DNA from: Streptomyces sp. NBC_01214 | GTDB lineage: Bacteria > Actinomycetota > Actinomycetes > Streptomycetales > Streptomycetaceae | DNA: 64,000 bases | Direction of reading: 5' to 3' | Assembly: GCF_026340975.1 (NCBI RefSeq) | Contig: NZ_JAPEOS010000001.1 | Span: 2,637,001-2,701,000, forward strand | In this document: positions 42,065-51,264 of the stretch, in pieces | Position numbering within the stretch: the first letter of the stretch is position 1 | Layout: each line of letters starts with the position of its first letter | The notes under the pieces: generated by a model | What the model was told of the DNA's origin: nothing | Databases searched by the model: none | Seen by the model: the letters and a program-made list of their open reading frames with translations, nothing else | Position numbers and translations under genes: made by a program

Positions 42065-43002
42065 GGGGTCTCCAGCTTCTTCGTGTAGCGCGTCTCGGTC
42101 GCGCAGATTTCGTAGCCGAACCACTCGTTGATGGCGAGCATCGGGTCGTTGCCCGCGTCGTTGCCGGTGAAGGCCTCGGTGTACCCGGCCGCGCGGGCCC
42201 GGTGCAGGGAGGCCGTCTTGGCGAGCTTGGCCAGCCCCCGGCCGCGGAAGGCGCGCAGGGTGCCGGTCATCGCCGAGGCGTAGCGGGTGGCGCCGTCGGT
42301 CTGCGCCGCGGCGAAGGAGGCCACGACGCCGTCGACCAGGGCGACGGTGGTCAACTCCTTGTCGAGGGTCGGGCTGTTCCAGGTGTGCGCGAGCCAGTCC
42401 TCGTAGTCGTTGAACTCCGCCGCGACATCGCTCGGTTCGTCGGAGGTGGTCTCGGCGTCGGCCTCGAACAGCGGCCGCGGGTCGGCCGCGAAGGCGGAGC
42501 CGGGGCGCAGCTCGACCCCGGCCGGAAGGTCCCGCGGGAGCTCGGGCAGCGTGGCCGCCGCCAGGTCCAGGCGCAGGAAGTGCGCCGACCGGCTGGGGAG
42601 GTACCCGCGCCGCTCGGCGAAGGCGCGCGGGGCGGGCTCGTCGAGCACCCAGGCGTACACGTCCACCGCCCCCCGCGCGGCGAGGTGCTCCTCGGCGGTG
42701 CGCAGCAGGAGGGCACCGGCGCCGAGACCGCGGTGGGCGGGATCGACGTAGGCGTTGACGTACGACTGGCCCGGCTCGGGGCTGTCGTGCGCGATGCCGA
42801 CCTGGGCGGTGGCGATGACCCGGCCGTCCGCGGTCTCGGCGACGAGGATCCGGTGGTGCTTCGCCGGGTGGGCCGAGGAGAGCTCGGAGGCCACGCTCTC
42901 GGCAGTGACGATCATGAATGGCAGGACGGCGCGGCGTACGCGCGCGACGGACCCCGCGTCCGAGGTATCGCCGGGGCGGAGATCGCGGATCGATACGGTC
43001 AT
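42061..43002 (-). CDS. Tandem GNAT acetyltransferase
   Basis: 313 aa, ATG 43002. Two GNAT domains: first with acetyl-CoA loop VDPAHRGLGAGALLLRTAEEHL near 105; second with LRAFRGRGLAKLAKTASLHRA near 255. The second contains the more canonical RGRGLA loop. Divergent from the GntR gene by 71 bp. Similar double-GNAT proteins acylate small amines, but no substrate is apparent. Confidence 0.88.
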   Translation of the reverse strand: MTVSIRDLRPGDTSDAGSVARVRRAVLPFMIVTAESVASELSSAHPAKHHRILVAETADGRVIATAQVGIAHDSPEPGQSYVNAYVDPAHRGLGAGALLLRTAEEHLAARGAVDVYAWVLDEPAPRAFAERRGYLPSRSAHFLRLDLAAATLPELPRDLPAGVELRPGSAFAADPRPLFEADAETTSDEPSDVAAEFNDYEDWLAHTWNSPTLDKELTTVALVDGVVASFAAAQTDGATRYASAMTGTLRAFRGRGLAKLAKTASLHRARAAGYTEAFTGNDAGNDPMLAINEWFGYEICATETRYTKKLETP

Positions 43003-43073
43003 GGGGCAGACGCTACGTGCGCCTTCGCGGCGGGCGCCTCCCAATTAACCGCCGATGGGGGACAATCACCCGC

Positions 43074-43463
43074 GTGACCTCGACAAACCTGAAGATCACC
43101 ATCGACGGCTCGGCCGGGTCGGCCGCCCCGTACGAACAGCTGCGCGCGCAGATCGCCGACCGGGCCCGGTCGGGGAAGCTCCCGGCGGGCTTCAAACTGC
43201 CGACGGTACGGGGCCTCGCGGAGGAGCTGGGGCTGGCCGCCAACACGGTCGCGAAGGCGTACCGGGCGCTGGAGGCGGATGCGGTGATCGAGACGCGGGG
43301 CCGGAACGGGACCTTCATCGCGGCTGCCGGGGACGCGGTGTCCCGCGAGGCGGCCGCGGCGGCCCAGGCGTACGCGGACCGCGTCCACCGGCTCGGCCTG
43401 ACCCAGACCGACGCCCTGGCCGCGGCCACGGACGCCCTCCGGGCCAGGTACGCCGCGAAGTAG
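43074..43463 (+). CDS. GntR family regulator (YtrA type)
   Basis: 129 aa. Winged helix at 15-85 (APYEQLRAQIADRARSGKLP; LPTVRGLAEELGLAANTVAKAYRALEADAVIETRGRNGTFI), followed by a short helical dimer domain. The lack of an FCD/UTRA domain places it in the YtrA subfamily, which often represses nearby transport genes; none is adjacent here. Confidence 0.88.
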   Translation: MTSTNLKITIDGSAGSAAPYEQLRAQIADRARSGKLPAGFKLPTVRGLAEELGLAANTVAKAYRALEADAVIETRGRNGTFIAAAGDAVSREAAAAAQAYADRVHRLGLTQTDALAAATDALRARYAAK

Positions 43464-43520
43464 CCGGCCCGCGGCCCGGCCGCGGCAAAAACCTGCCCGG
43501 CCTGCCGCACGGGCCCGTCC

Positions 43521-43581
43521 GCCGGCGGGGCTGAATTCAGCCCCGCCGGCGTTTGGGGCGCGGGGTTCGGGGCGGAGCCCC
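43521..43581. repeat. 30-bp perfect palindrome and a copy of the dispersed repeat
   Basis: 43521-43550 is a perfect palindrome centred on GAATTC (arms GCCGGCGGGGCTGAA and reverse complement). It continues into GTTTGGGGCGCGGGGTTCGG, the same repeat as at 18141. Located between convergent genes, it can act as a two-way terminator. Confidence 0.75.
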
Positions 43582-43625
43582 GAGAGGCTCGGCCGCAGGT
43601 GACGCAGACCGCATCAGCAGCGCAG

Positions 43626-44723
43626 CTACAGGTACAGCCCCGCCTCCGAGCCGTGCGGCTGGGGCGGCAGGATCGCCGCCGGGCCCGTGCCGCGGCGCAG
43701 GGCGAACAGCTCCGCCAGGCTGGCGCCCTCGCGGGAGACGCCCTCGTCCGTGCCCAGCCAGTCCACCGCCTCACGGTGGGTCAGCCGGCCGACCTCGATG
43801 CGGGCCAGGCAGCGCCCCGGGCGGACCACCGCCGGGTGCAGCCGCTCCAGGTCCTCGTTGGTGGTGACCCCCACCAGGACGTTGCGGCCCTGTCCCAGCA
43901 GTCCGTCCGTCAGGTTCAGCAGCCGGGACAGCGCCTGCCCGGCCGTGTGGCGGGCCTCGCCCCGGATCAGCTCGTCGCAGTCCTCCAGCAACAGCAGCCG
44001 CCAGCGGCCCTTCGCCGTGCCCTCGTCCTCGCCGATCGCGATGTCCATCAGGTAGCCCACGTCGTTGAACAGTCGCTCCGGGTCCAGGACGCAGTCCACC
44101 TGGCACCAGTCGCGCCAGGACCGGGCCAGCGTGCGCAGCGCGGAGGTCTTGCCCGTGCCGGGCGGCCCGTGCAGCAACAGCAGCCGGCCCGCGATGTCGT
44201 CCGGGGTCACCTTCATCAGCCGGTCCATCGCCCCGGCCACCGGCGCGGTGTAGTTGGGCCGCACCTCCGCCCAGGTCCCGGCCGCGATCTGGCGGGTCGT
44301 CCGGTACGGGCCGCGGCGCGGGGAGACGTACCAGAAGCCCATCGTGACGTTCTCGGGCTGTGGTTCGGGCTCGTCCTGCACGCCTTCCGTGGCCTTGCCG
44401 AGCACGCCGGCGGCGAGTTCGTCGCTGACCGCCGTCACGGTGACGTCCGCGCCCCGGCTCCAGCGCGAGACGAGCACGGTCCAGCCCTCGCCCTCGGCGA
44501 GGGTGGCGCTGCGGTCGCTGTCGCGCGCCGAGCGCAACACCGTGGCCTCCGGGGGCAGGAGGGTGGCCTCCGCCTTGACCCGCTCGATCGACACGCTGTG
44601 CGAGTACGGCTGCTCGCCGGACGCGAACCGGCCGAGGAAGAGCGCGTCGACGACGTCCGACGGTGAGTCGCTGTCGTCGACGTTGAGCCGGATCGGCAGC
44701 GCGTCCTGCGGGTTGGCTGACAT
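43626..44723 (-). CDS. DUF5925-type AAA+ ATPase
   Basis: 365 aa from ATG 44723 (MSANPQDALPIRLN). An ATG at 44732 is also possible. N-terminal DUF5925 domain, then AAA module: Walker A HGPPGTGKTSA, Walker B LLLLEDCDELI, sensor-1 VGVTTNEDL, and arginine finger region HPAVVRPGRC. This resembles proteasome-like or BCS1-like ATPases. Substrate unknown; no neighbour suggests one. Confidence 0.85.
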   Translation of the reverse strand: MSANPQDALPIRLNVDDSDSPSDVVDALFLGRFASGEQPYSHSVSIERVKAEATLLPPEATVLRSARDSDRSATLAEGEGWTVLVSRWSRGADVTVTAVSDELAAGVLGKATEGVQDEPEPQPENVTMGFWYVSPRRGPYRTTRQIAAGTWAEVRPNYTAPVAGAMDRLMKVTPDDIAGRLLLLHGPPGTGKTSALRTLARSWRDWCQVDCVLDPERLFNDVGYLMDIAIGEDEGTAKGRWRLLLLEDCDELIRGEARHTAGQALSRLLNLTDGLLGQGRNVLVGVTTNEDLERLHPAVVRPGRCLARIEVGRLTHREAVDWLGTDEGVSREGASLAELFALRRGTGPAAILPPQPHGSEAGLYL

Positions 44724-44923
44724 GGCGCCCATGATCCGGCACGCGGTGGCCCCGTGCACCCGTGTTTCGCCGGATCGGGTGCCCAAGTTCCCTCTTCAAA
44801 CGCATTCGGAGTGAAGGTTCCGGCCCCAACTCTGCTCCGAACATTCTTGGCATGGACACTTCCAGCCAACCTCGGCTGCTTGTACCACGGACTCAGGAGC
44901 AACCCCCACAAGGAGCCGCACAC

Positions 44924-45736
44924 ATGAGCATGAACCTGTCGCGCTTCGCTGCCCTGACCTCCTCCCTCTTACTCGCCGCGGGCGCCACCCTGTTCGGCGC
45001 GGGCCAGGCGGCCGCCACCGCCCGGGCCGACTTCGGCTACGTCGCCCTCGGCGACTCGTACTCCTCCGGCGTCGGCGCCGGCAACTACGACGGCGCGAGC
45101 GGCAACTGCAAGCGCACCACCCGCGCCTACCCGGCCCTGTGGGCCGCCGCCCATTCCCCCCGGACCTTCTCCTTCACCGCCTGCTCGGGCGCTCGTACGG
45201 GTGACGTCCTCTCGAGCCAGCTCGCCCCGCTCAACTCCGGCACCGACCTGGTCAGCATCACCATCGGGGGCAACGACGCCGGATTCTCCGACGTCATGAC
45301 GACCTGCGTCCTCCAGTCCGAATCCACCTGCATCAGCCGCGTGAACCAGGCCAAGGCCTACGTGGACTCCACCCTCCCCGGCCAGCTCGACCAGGTCTAC
45401 AACGCCATCGACAGCCGCTCGCCCGGCGCGCACGTCGTCGTCCTCGGCTACCCCCGCTTCTACAAGCTGAACGGCACCTGCACCACCGGCCTGACCGAGG
45501 GCGAGCGGGCCGCCATCAACGGCGCCGCCGACTACCTGAACGCCGCCATCGCCAAACGCGCCGCCAACCACGGCTTCACCTTCGCCTCGGTCGCCGGCAC
45601 CTTCACGGGTCACGAGATCTGCTCCGGCAGCGCGTGGCTGCACAGCGTCAACTGGCTGAACATCGGCGAGTCGTACCACCCGACCGCGGCCGGACAGTCC
45701 GGCGGCTACCTGCCGGTCCTCACGAACGCCGCCTGA
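44924..45736 (+). CDS. Secreted SGNH/GDSL lipase
   Basis: 270 aa with AAGGAG upstream. Signal peptide to about residue 31 (LTSSLLLAAGATLFGAGQAAAT). Blocks: GDSYSSGVGAG with nucleophile Ser, ITIGGNDAGF with Asn, and SYHPTAAGQ with His. Six Cys form the usual three disulphides. Similar Streptomyces enzymes hydrolyse lipids and phospholipids. Overlaps the convergent kinase 3' end by 31 bp. Confidence 0.92.
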   Translation: MSMNLSRFAALTSSLLLAAGATLFGAGQAAATARADFGYVALGDSYSSGVGAGNYDGASGNCKRTTRAYPALWAAAHSPRTFSFTACSGARTGDVLSSQLAPLNSGTDLVSITIGGNDAGFSDVMTTCVLQSESTCISRVNQAKAYVDSTLPGQLDQVYNAIDSRSPGAHVVVLGYPRFYKLNGTCTTGLTEGERAAINGAADYLNAAIAKRAANHGFTFASVAGTFTGHEICSGSAWLHSVNWLNIGESYHPTAAGQSGGYLPVLTNAA

Positions 45737-47442
45737 TCGGCCCGGTCCGGTTCGCCGGTCCCGGGAGCCGCAGGAGTGGGCGAAGTCGCCGGAGCGCTCG
45801 CCGACGGCGAGGCCGGTGACGGACTCGCTCCGGGGGAGGGGGCCCCGCTCGTCGGGGTCTCCTCCCGGCACGTCACCGAGGTGGCCACCCACTGGGTGGC
45901 CACCTCGGCCGCTCCCCGCACCTCCAGCCGGACCGCGTCCGCGAAGACCCCGTCCGGTTCGTGCGTGAGCTCCGTGTGCTCCAGCCGCCGGCTCTTCGGC
46001 CCGCCCTCCTCGTACGTGACGGAGCGCCAGTCGGGGCCGGACGTCCGCCCGCTCCGCGTGACCCAGCGGTACTCCAGCACGACCGGGGTGCGCTCCACCT
46101 CGACGGTGGCCGTGAAGGCGGGCGCGTGCGCGGCGGGCGGCGGGCAGCTGCCCGTGTACGAGGAGCGCACCGTGTCCACGTACACCGAGACGAGTTGCCC
46201 CGGCGTGGCCCCGGGGGACACCGACGCCGAGGACGACGGAGCCGTCGAAGGGGTCCTGGTGACGCTCCGGGCGGTGGTCGACGAGCCGGTCGGCGCCCCG
46301 CCGCTCCCGCTGCGCGTCCCGCCCGTGTCCTCGCGGTCCTTGAGCAGCAGCCACCCCACCGCGACCAGGGCCAACAGCATCAGCACGATCCCGACCGTCA
46401 GCACCAGCCCGGCGCGGCCCTCGCGCGCGCCCGGCCCGGACGCGGGCAGGGGCGACGGCGTTCCGTACGGCGCTGCGTGCGGTGTCCCGTTCGGTGACCC
46501 GTACGGCGCTGCGTGCGGTGCCCCGTGCGGTTCGCCCGCCCCCTGCCCGTGGTGCGCCGCCGTGGTCGTCGCCGCGTCCGGCCCCGACACCGGTCCGCCG
46601 GGGGCCCGTACGGTCCCGCCCGCGCCCACCACGCGCAGCATCCGGGCCGCCTCCGCCGCGGGCAGCCGCTCGGCCGGGTCCTTGCGCAGCAGCCCCTCCA
46701 GTACGGGCTCCAGCGCCCCGGCCCGGCGGGGCGGCGGCAACTCCGCGTCCACCACGGCCCGCAGCGTGTCCAGCGCGGTGGCCCGCCGGAAGGGCGAGAT
46801 CCCCTCGACGGCGACATAGAGCATGACCCCGAGCGCCCACAGGTCCGACGCGGGCCCCGGATCCCGCCCCAACGCCCGCTCCGGCGCGAGGAATTCGGGC
46901 GAGCCGACCACCTCGCCCGTCATGGTGATCGCCGAGGAGCCCTCCAGGGTCGCGATCCCGAAGTCGCCCAGCACCACCCGGCCGTCGTTGGCGATCAGGA
47001 CGTTGCCCGGCTTCACGTCGCGGTGCAGCACCCCCGAGTCGTGCGCGGAGCGCAGCGCGGCGAGCACCTGTTCCCCGATGTGTGCGGCCCGCTGAGGGGT
47101 CATCGGCCCCTCGGCCTCCAACACGTCCGCCAGCGAGAGCCCGCGCACCAGCTCCATCACGATCCAGGGGCGCCCGCCCTCGGACGCCACGTCGTACACG
47201 GTGACGACCCCGCGGTGCGAGACCCGGGCCGCGGCCCAGGCCTCCCGCTCCAGCCGCCGGTACAGCCGCTCCAGTTCGGTGGGTTCCAGCCCGGCCGGCG
47301 CCCGTACCTCCTTGACGGCGACCTCGCGGGCGAGCACCTCGTCCCGGGCCCGCCACACGACTCCCATCCCGCCCCGGCCGATCGGTTCGAGCAGCCGGTA
47401 GCGGCCCGAGATGACACGATCGGAGTTCGATTGGTCACTCAC
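45706..47442 (-). CDS. Transmembrane Ser/Thr protein kinase (PknB-like)
   Basis: 578 aa from GTG 47442 (VSDQSNSDRVISGRYRLLE). Kinase domain about 15-275: GRGGMGVV loop, VAVKEV lysine, HRDVKPGN catalytic loop, DFGIA. A Gly/Pro/His-rich juxtamembrane segment with PYGSPNGTPH-type repeats leads to one helix (LVLTVGIVLMLLALVAVGWLLL), then an external Ser/Thr/Pro-rich sensor part. No PASTA repeats. An upstream in-frame ATG at 47481 is a possible alternative start. Confidence 0.9.
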   Translation of the reverse strand: MSDQSNSDRVISGRYRLLEPIGRGGMGVVWRARDEVLAREVAVKEVRAPAGLEPTELERLYRRLEREAWAAARVSHRGVVTVYDVASEGGRPWIVMELVRGLSLADVLEAEGPMTPQRAAHIGEQVLAALRSAHDSGVLHRDVKPGNVLIANDGRVVLGDFGIATLEGSSAITMTGEVVGSPEFLAPERALGRDPGPASDLWALGVMLYVAVEGISPFRRATALDTLRAVVDAELPPPRRAGALEPVLEGLLRKDPAERLPAAEAARMLRVVGAGGTVRAPGGPVSGPDAATTTAAHHGQGAGEPHGAPHAAPYGSPNGTPHAAPYGTPSPLPASGPGAREGRAGLVLTVGIVLMLLALVAVGWLLLKDREDTGGTRSGSGGAPTGSSTTARSVTRTPSTAPSSSASVSPGATPGQLVSVYVDTVRSSYTGSCPPPAAHAPAFTATVEVERTPVVLEYRWVTRSGRTSGPDWRSVTYEEGGPKSRRLEHTELTHEPDGVFADAVRLEVRGAAEVATQWVATSVTCREETPTSGAPSPGASPSPASPSASAPATSPTPAAPGTGEPDRADQAAFVRTGR

Positions 47443-47721
47443 GCGCGCCCCCGAGTGTGCTCCCGTGCGCCCGCGTGTCATCGGGCGATCACTCCAAGTT
47501 AGCGCAGTGCGAGCCGTGTGGCCCCTGTCGTGACGGGACTCGTGCAGAGGCCTTTCGCAGCGTGACGTCTGTGCGGAGAGTAATCGGCGACTCCGTTGAG
47601 TAATCGTCAACTCCCCGTCGCCGCAGGGGTAATTCACACCACCGGGATACCCGGGGGCGACACGGGGGCGATAGGGTTAACCTGCCCGGGCCGGGTGCCC
47701 TCGTACGGGTGGGGAGAGATC

Positions 47722-47991
47722 ATGGAACAGATAGCAATGCGCAGCAGGCCGCCACGCGTGCCTGCCATCACCTGTGGCAGCAGTGCGACCAGCTCGCGCC
47801 TCGACCGCCACCTCGCCGTGCTGGGCGGTCCCGCCGTCCCGCACCGGGAGACCGCCGAGGCGACGCTGCTGATGCGCGAGCTCACCTCCCGCGACCACAC
47901 GCACCGTCTGCGGAGCCGGAGTGCGCGCGTCTCGCTCTTCGCGCCGCTGCGCCGTCTGCGTCGCACGCTCTTCGGCAGCCGCCGCTCGTAA
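47722..47991 (+). CDS. Small basic protein, unknown
   Basis: 89 aa from ATG 47722, GGGGAGAG upstream. Rich in Arg and Ser; internal sequence AVLGGPAVPHRETAEATLLMREL could form a helix, and the C-terminus (LFAPLRRLRRTLFGSRRS) is strongly basic and amphipathic. Divergent from the kinase gene by 280 bp. I do not recognise a family. Confidence 0.65.
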   Translation: MEQIAMRSRPPRVPAITCGSSATSSRLDRHLAVLGGPAVPHRETAEATLLMRELTSRDHTHRLRSRSARVSLFAPLRRLRRTLFGSRRS

Positions 47992-48041
47992 CCTTCCCCG
48001 TTACCGCAGCCGTCGGCCCCCGGGCCACCGGCTCCCCGGCC

Positions 48042-49238
48042 CTACCCGATCACACCGTCCCGGCGCAGTTCCGAGATCTGTGCGTCCGCCATCCCCAGGG
48101 CGTGCAGCAGGGACTCGGTGTGCTCGCCCAGCGCGGGCACCGCACCCATGTGCGGTGCCGCGCCGCCCGGCAGTCCGATCGGCGGCAGCAAGGCCCGCAG
48201 CGGACCGACCGGTGAACCCACCTCCCGCCAGCGGTCCCGGGCCGCGAGTTGCGGATGCCCGGCCAGCTGGGCCACCGAGTTCAGTCGCGCGCACGCGATG
48301 CCCGCCGCCTCCAGCCGCCCGATCGCCCCGTCCGCGCCGAGCCGGCCCAGCGCCTGCGCCACCACCGCGTCGGTCTTCTCCCGGTTCGCGGTGCGCGCCG
48401 CGTTCGTCGCGTACGTCGGATCCTCTGCCAACTCGGGCCGTTCCAGTACCTGTTCGGCCAGCCGGCGCCACTCGCGGTCGTTCTGCACCGACAGCAGCAC
48501 CCGGTCCCCGTCGGCCGTCGCGTAGGCGTCGTAGGGCGCGATCACCGCGTGCGCGAGGCCGGTGCGCACGGGCTGCTCCCCGCCGTGCATCGTGTGGTGC
48601 AGGGGGTGGCCCATCCACTCGGCGAGCGCGTCCAGCATCGACACCTCCACCCTGCCCCCGCGCCCGGTGACCCCGCGGCGCAGCAGGGCGGCCAGGACCC
48701 CTGAAAAGGCGTACATGGCCGCCGCGATGTCCGCCGCCGGAATGCCCGCCTTGACGGGCCGCTCCGGGGTGCCGGTCACCGACACCAGGCCCGCCTCGCA
48801 CTGGACGAGCATGTCGTAGGCGCGCTTGTGGGCGTACGGGCCCTCGGGGCCGTAGCCGGAGACGTCCACGGCGACCAACCGGGGGTAACGCGCGCACAGC
48901 GCGGCCGAGTCGAGCCCGAGGCGGGCCGCGGCTCCCTGCGCGAGGTTCTGCACGAAGACGTCGGCCCCGGCCAGCAGCCCGTGCAGGACCTCCCGGCCGC
49001 GCGGGTCCTTCAGATCGAGCGCGATCGACTCCTTGCCCCGGTTGGCCCACACGAAGTGCGAGGCGAGGCCGTGGGCGGCCGTGTCGTAGGCACGGGCGAA
49101 GTCGCCGCCGTCGGGGCGTTCGACCTTGATCACCCTGGCGCCCAGGTCGGCGAGCTGACGGGTGGCGAACGGGGCCGAGACGGCCTGTTCGACGGCGACG
49201 ACGGTGATGCCGTCCAGGGGGAGCGGTTCGGTAGCCAT
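48042..49238 (-). CDS. CaiB/BaiF family III CoA-transferase
   Basis: 398 aa. Opening strand PLDGITVVAVEQAVSAPFATRQLADLGARVIKVERP, then catalytic Asp in KRAYDMLVQCEAG and the glycine loop SVTGTPERP. Interlocked dimers of this family move CoA between carboxylic acids through an aspartyl-CoA intermediate. No degradation genes adjoin, so the acids are unknown. Confidence 0.9.
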   Translation of the reverse strand: MATEPLPLDGITVVAVEQAVSAPFATRQLADLGARVIKVERPDGGDFARAYDTAAHGLASHFVWANRGKESIALDLKDPRGREVLHGLLAGADVFVQNLAQGAAARLGLDSAALCARYPRLVAVDVSGYGPEGPYAHKRAYDMLVQCEAGLVSVTGTPERPVKAGIPAADIAAAMYAFSGVLAALLRRGVTGRGGRVEVSMLDALAEWMGHPLHHTMHGGEQPVRTGLAHAVIAPYDAYATADGDRVLLSVQNDREWRRLAEQVLERPELAEDPTYATNAARTANREKTDAVVAQALGRLGADGAIGRLEAAGIACARLNSVAQLAGHPQLAARDRWREVGSPVGPLRALLPPIGLPGGAAPHMGAVPALGEHTESLLHALGMADAQISELRRDGVIG

Positions 49239-49329
49239 GGGCCCTGCCTACCGGGTCGGACGGCCGCTGTCACCACACCGGCGGCGATGCGCGTCATTGA
49301 TCACACGGGGCGGCCGCCCGTGCGGGTGG

Positions 49330-50115
49330 TCACCGGCCGCGTGCGAACCTGCGGGTCGCCAGCGGCACGAACAGCGCGAGCAGCAGCCCCGACCACAGCA
49401 GCGCCCCGGCCACGGGATGGGCCGCGGGCCAGGCGGCTCCCGCCGCGGCCTCGCCCCCGGCGTTCCCGCACAGCGCCCGCACGGCGGTGGCGACCGCGCT
49501 GATCGGGTTCCACTCGGCGATCGTCCGTAGCCACCCGGGCAACCCCGCGGTCGGCAGGTACGCACTGGAGAGCATCGGCAGGACGAAGGTGGCGCTGCCG
49601 AGCTGGCCGGCCGCCTCCTCGCTGCTGCTCAGCAGGCCGAGGTACGTGCCCACCCATGCCGTGGCGAAGCGGAACAGCAGCAGCACGCCCAGGGACCCCA
49701 GAGCGCCGGGCAGGCCGTTCTCGATGCGCCAGCCCATGGCCAGCCCCACCAGCATCAGCGGCACCATCGATGCGCCGGTGGTCAGCAGGTCGGCGGCCGT
49801 CTGCCCGAGCGGTACGGCGGTGCGGCTCATCGGCAGGGTCCGGAACCGGTCCATCACCCCGCGGTGGGCGTCCTGCGCGGCCGTGAACATGCCGGTCATC
49901 AGGCCGTTCGCGGCGGTGGCGGCCAGCAGTCCGGGGACCAGGAACTCCCGGTACTCCGCGCCCGGCATGGCGAGCGCGCTGCCGAAGACGTAGCCGAAGA
50001 ACAGCAGCATGGTGATCGGCATGGTCTGGGTGAGGACCAGCAGCGCCGGGGCGTGCCGGGCCTTTTGGAGCTGGCGGGTGAGGACGGCTCCGCCGTCGGA
50101 CAGCAGGGTGCTCAT
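49330..50115 (-). CDS. ABC-2 permease, DrrB-like
   Basis: 261 aa with six predicted helices (LVLTQTMPITMLLFFGYVFG; FLVPGLLAATAANGLMTGMF; ALGSLGVLLLFRFATAWVGTYL; LLWSGLLLALFVPLA). Contains AAQDAHRGVMDRFRTLPMSR, the conserved DrrB loop. Its start overlaps the DrrA-like stop as ATGA. Together they export a drug or lipid, and the divergent TetR is the likely regulator. Confidence 0.9.
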   Translation of the reverse strand: MSTLLSDGGAVLTRQLQKARHAPALLVLTQTMPITMLLFFGYVFGSALAMPGAEYREFLVPGLLAATAANGLMTGMFTAAQDAHRGVMDRFRTLPMSRTAVPLGQTAADLLTTGASMVPLMLVGLAMGWRIENGLPGALGSLGVLLLFRFATAWVGTYLGLLSSSEEAAGQLGSATFVLPMLSSAYLPTAGLPGWLRTIAEWNPISAVATAVRALCGNAGGEAAAGAAWPAAHPVAGALLWSGLLLALFVPLATRRFARGR

Positions 50116-51191
50116 GCGGCGTACTCCTGATCGGCCGCGGGGGCGGCGGGGGCGTCGGTGGCGGCGGAGGCCTCGGCCGGGGTGCCCGCGCTGGTGCCGG
50201 CCGGGGTGCCCGCGCTGGTGTCGGCCTCTTCCTCGGCGTCGAGGGGGCGGGCCCGGGTGAGGCGCAGGAACACCTCGTCCAGGGTGGGCGGGCGCAGGGC
50301 CGCGTCCGTGACCGGGACCCCGGCGGTGTCGAGTTCGCGGATGATCCGCGGCAGGGTGAGGGCGCCGTCGAGGACGGTGACCCCGACGGTCAGCCGCTCC
50401 TCGTCGAGGGCGGGCCGACCGCCGGTGAGCTGGTCGAGCACGGCGGCGGCGCGGGTGAGCGCCCCGCGCTCCGCGACCGTGACCTCGGCGCGGGCGCCGA
50501 TCCGGGCCTTCAGCCGGGCCGGGGTGCCGGTGGCGGCGACCCGGCCGCGGTCGACGACCACGATCTCGCCCGCCAGTCGGTCGGCTTCCTCCAGGTACTG
50601 GGTGGTGAGCAGCACCGTGGTGCCCCCGGAGCCCTCTTCGACGAGTTCCCGCACCGCCGTCCAGATCTGCTCGCGGGCCGCCGGGTCCAGGCCGGTGGTG
50701 GGTTCGTCGAGGAACAGCACCCGGGGGCGGGTGACCAGGCCGGCGGCCAGGTCCAGGCGCCGCTTCATGCCGCCGGACCAGGTGGACGCCATCCGGTCGG
50801 CGGCCTCGCCGAGTCCGAAGCGCTCCAGCAGCTCGTCCGCGCGGGCCCGGCCCGCGCGGCCGCGCAGTCCGGCCAGTCGGGCGAAGAGGCGGAGGTTCTC
50901 ACGGCCGGTCAGGTCCCCGTCGACGGAGGCGTACTGGCCGGTGACGCCGATGGCGCGGCGGACGGCCGCGGGATCCCGGGTGACGTCGTGACCGGCGACG
51001 AGGGCGCGGCCGCCGGTGGGTGCGGTGAGCGTGGTGAGGATCCGGACGGCGGTGGTCTTGCCCGCGCCGTTAGGGCCGAGGAGGCCGCAGACCGTGCCCT
51101 CGGGGACGGCGAGGTCGAGGCCGCGCAGGGCGTGGACCTCCCCGTAGCTCTTCTCCAGACCCTCACTAAGTACAGCGTACGTAGTCGTCAT
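50112..51191 (-). CDS. ABC ATPase, DrrA-like
   Basis: 359 aa from ATG 51191. Walker A GPNGAGKTT, signature WSGGMKRRLD, Walker B RVLFLDEPTTGLD, DrrA C-terminal region ending LRPPTLDEVFLRL. A low-complexity acidic tail follows, with SAGTPAGTSAGTPAE repeats. The start codon region overlaps a TACG-type operator near 51169-51185, so TetR could block both promoter and initiation. Confidence 0.92.
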   Translation of the reverse strand: MTTTYAVLSEGLEKSYGEVHALRGLDLAVPEGTVCGLLGPNGAGKTTAVRILTTLTAPTGGRALVAGHDVTRDPAAVRRAIGVTGQYASVDGDLTGRENLRLFARLAGLRGRAGRARADELLERFGLGEAADRMASTWSGGMKRRLDLAAGLVTRPRVLFLDEPTTGLDPAAREQIWTAVRELVEEGSGGTTVLLTTQYLEEADRLAGEIVVVDRGRVAATGTPARLKARIGARAEVTVAERGALTRAAAVLDQLTGGRPALDEERLTVGVTVLDGALTLPRIIRELDTAGVPVTDAALRPPTLDEVFLRLTRARPLDAEEEADTSAGTPAGTSAGTPAEASAATDAPAAPAADQEYAA

Positions 51192-51227
51192 GTGTGCCAC
51201 CGTACCTCACTACGTACGCCGTACGTA
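51169..51227. promoter_or_regulatory. TetR operators between drrA-like and TetR genes
   Basis: Perfect dyad TACGTACGCCGTACGTA at 51211-51227, 38 bp from the TetR start; a weaker copy GTACAGCGTACGTA within 51169-51185 inside the start of the ATPase gene. Confidence 0.75.
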
Positions 51228-51264
51228 ACTAAGATGGTGGGGAGACGACGAGGTGATCTGAGCC

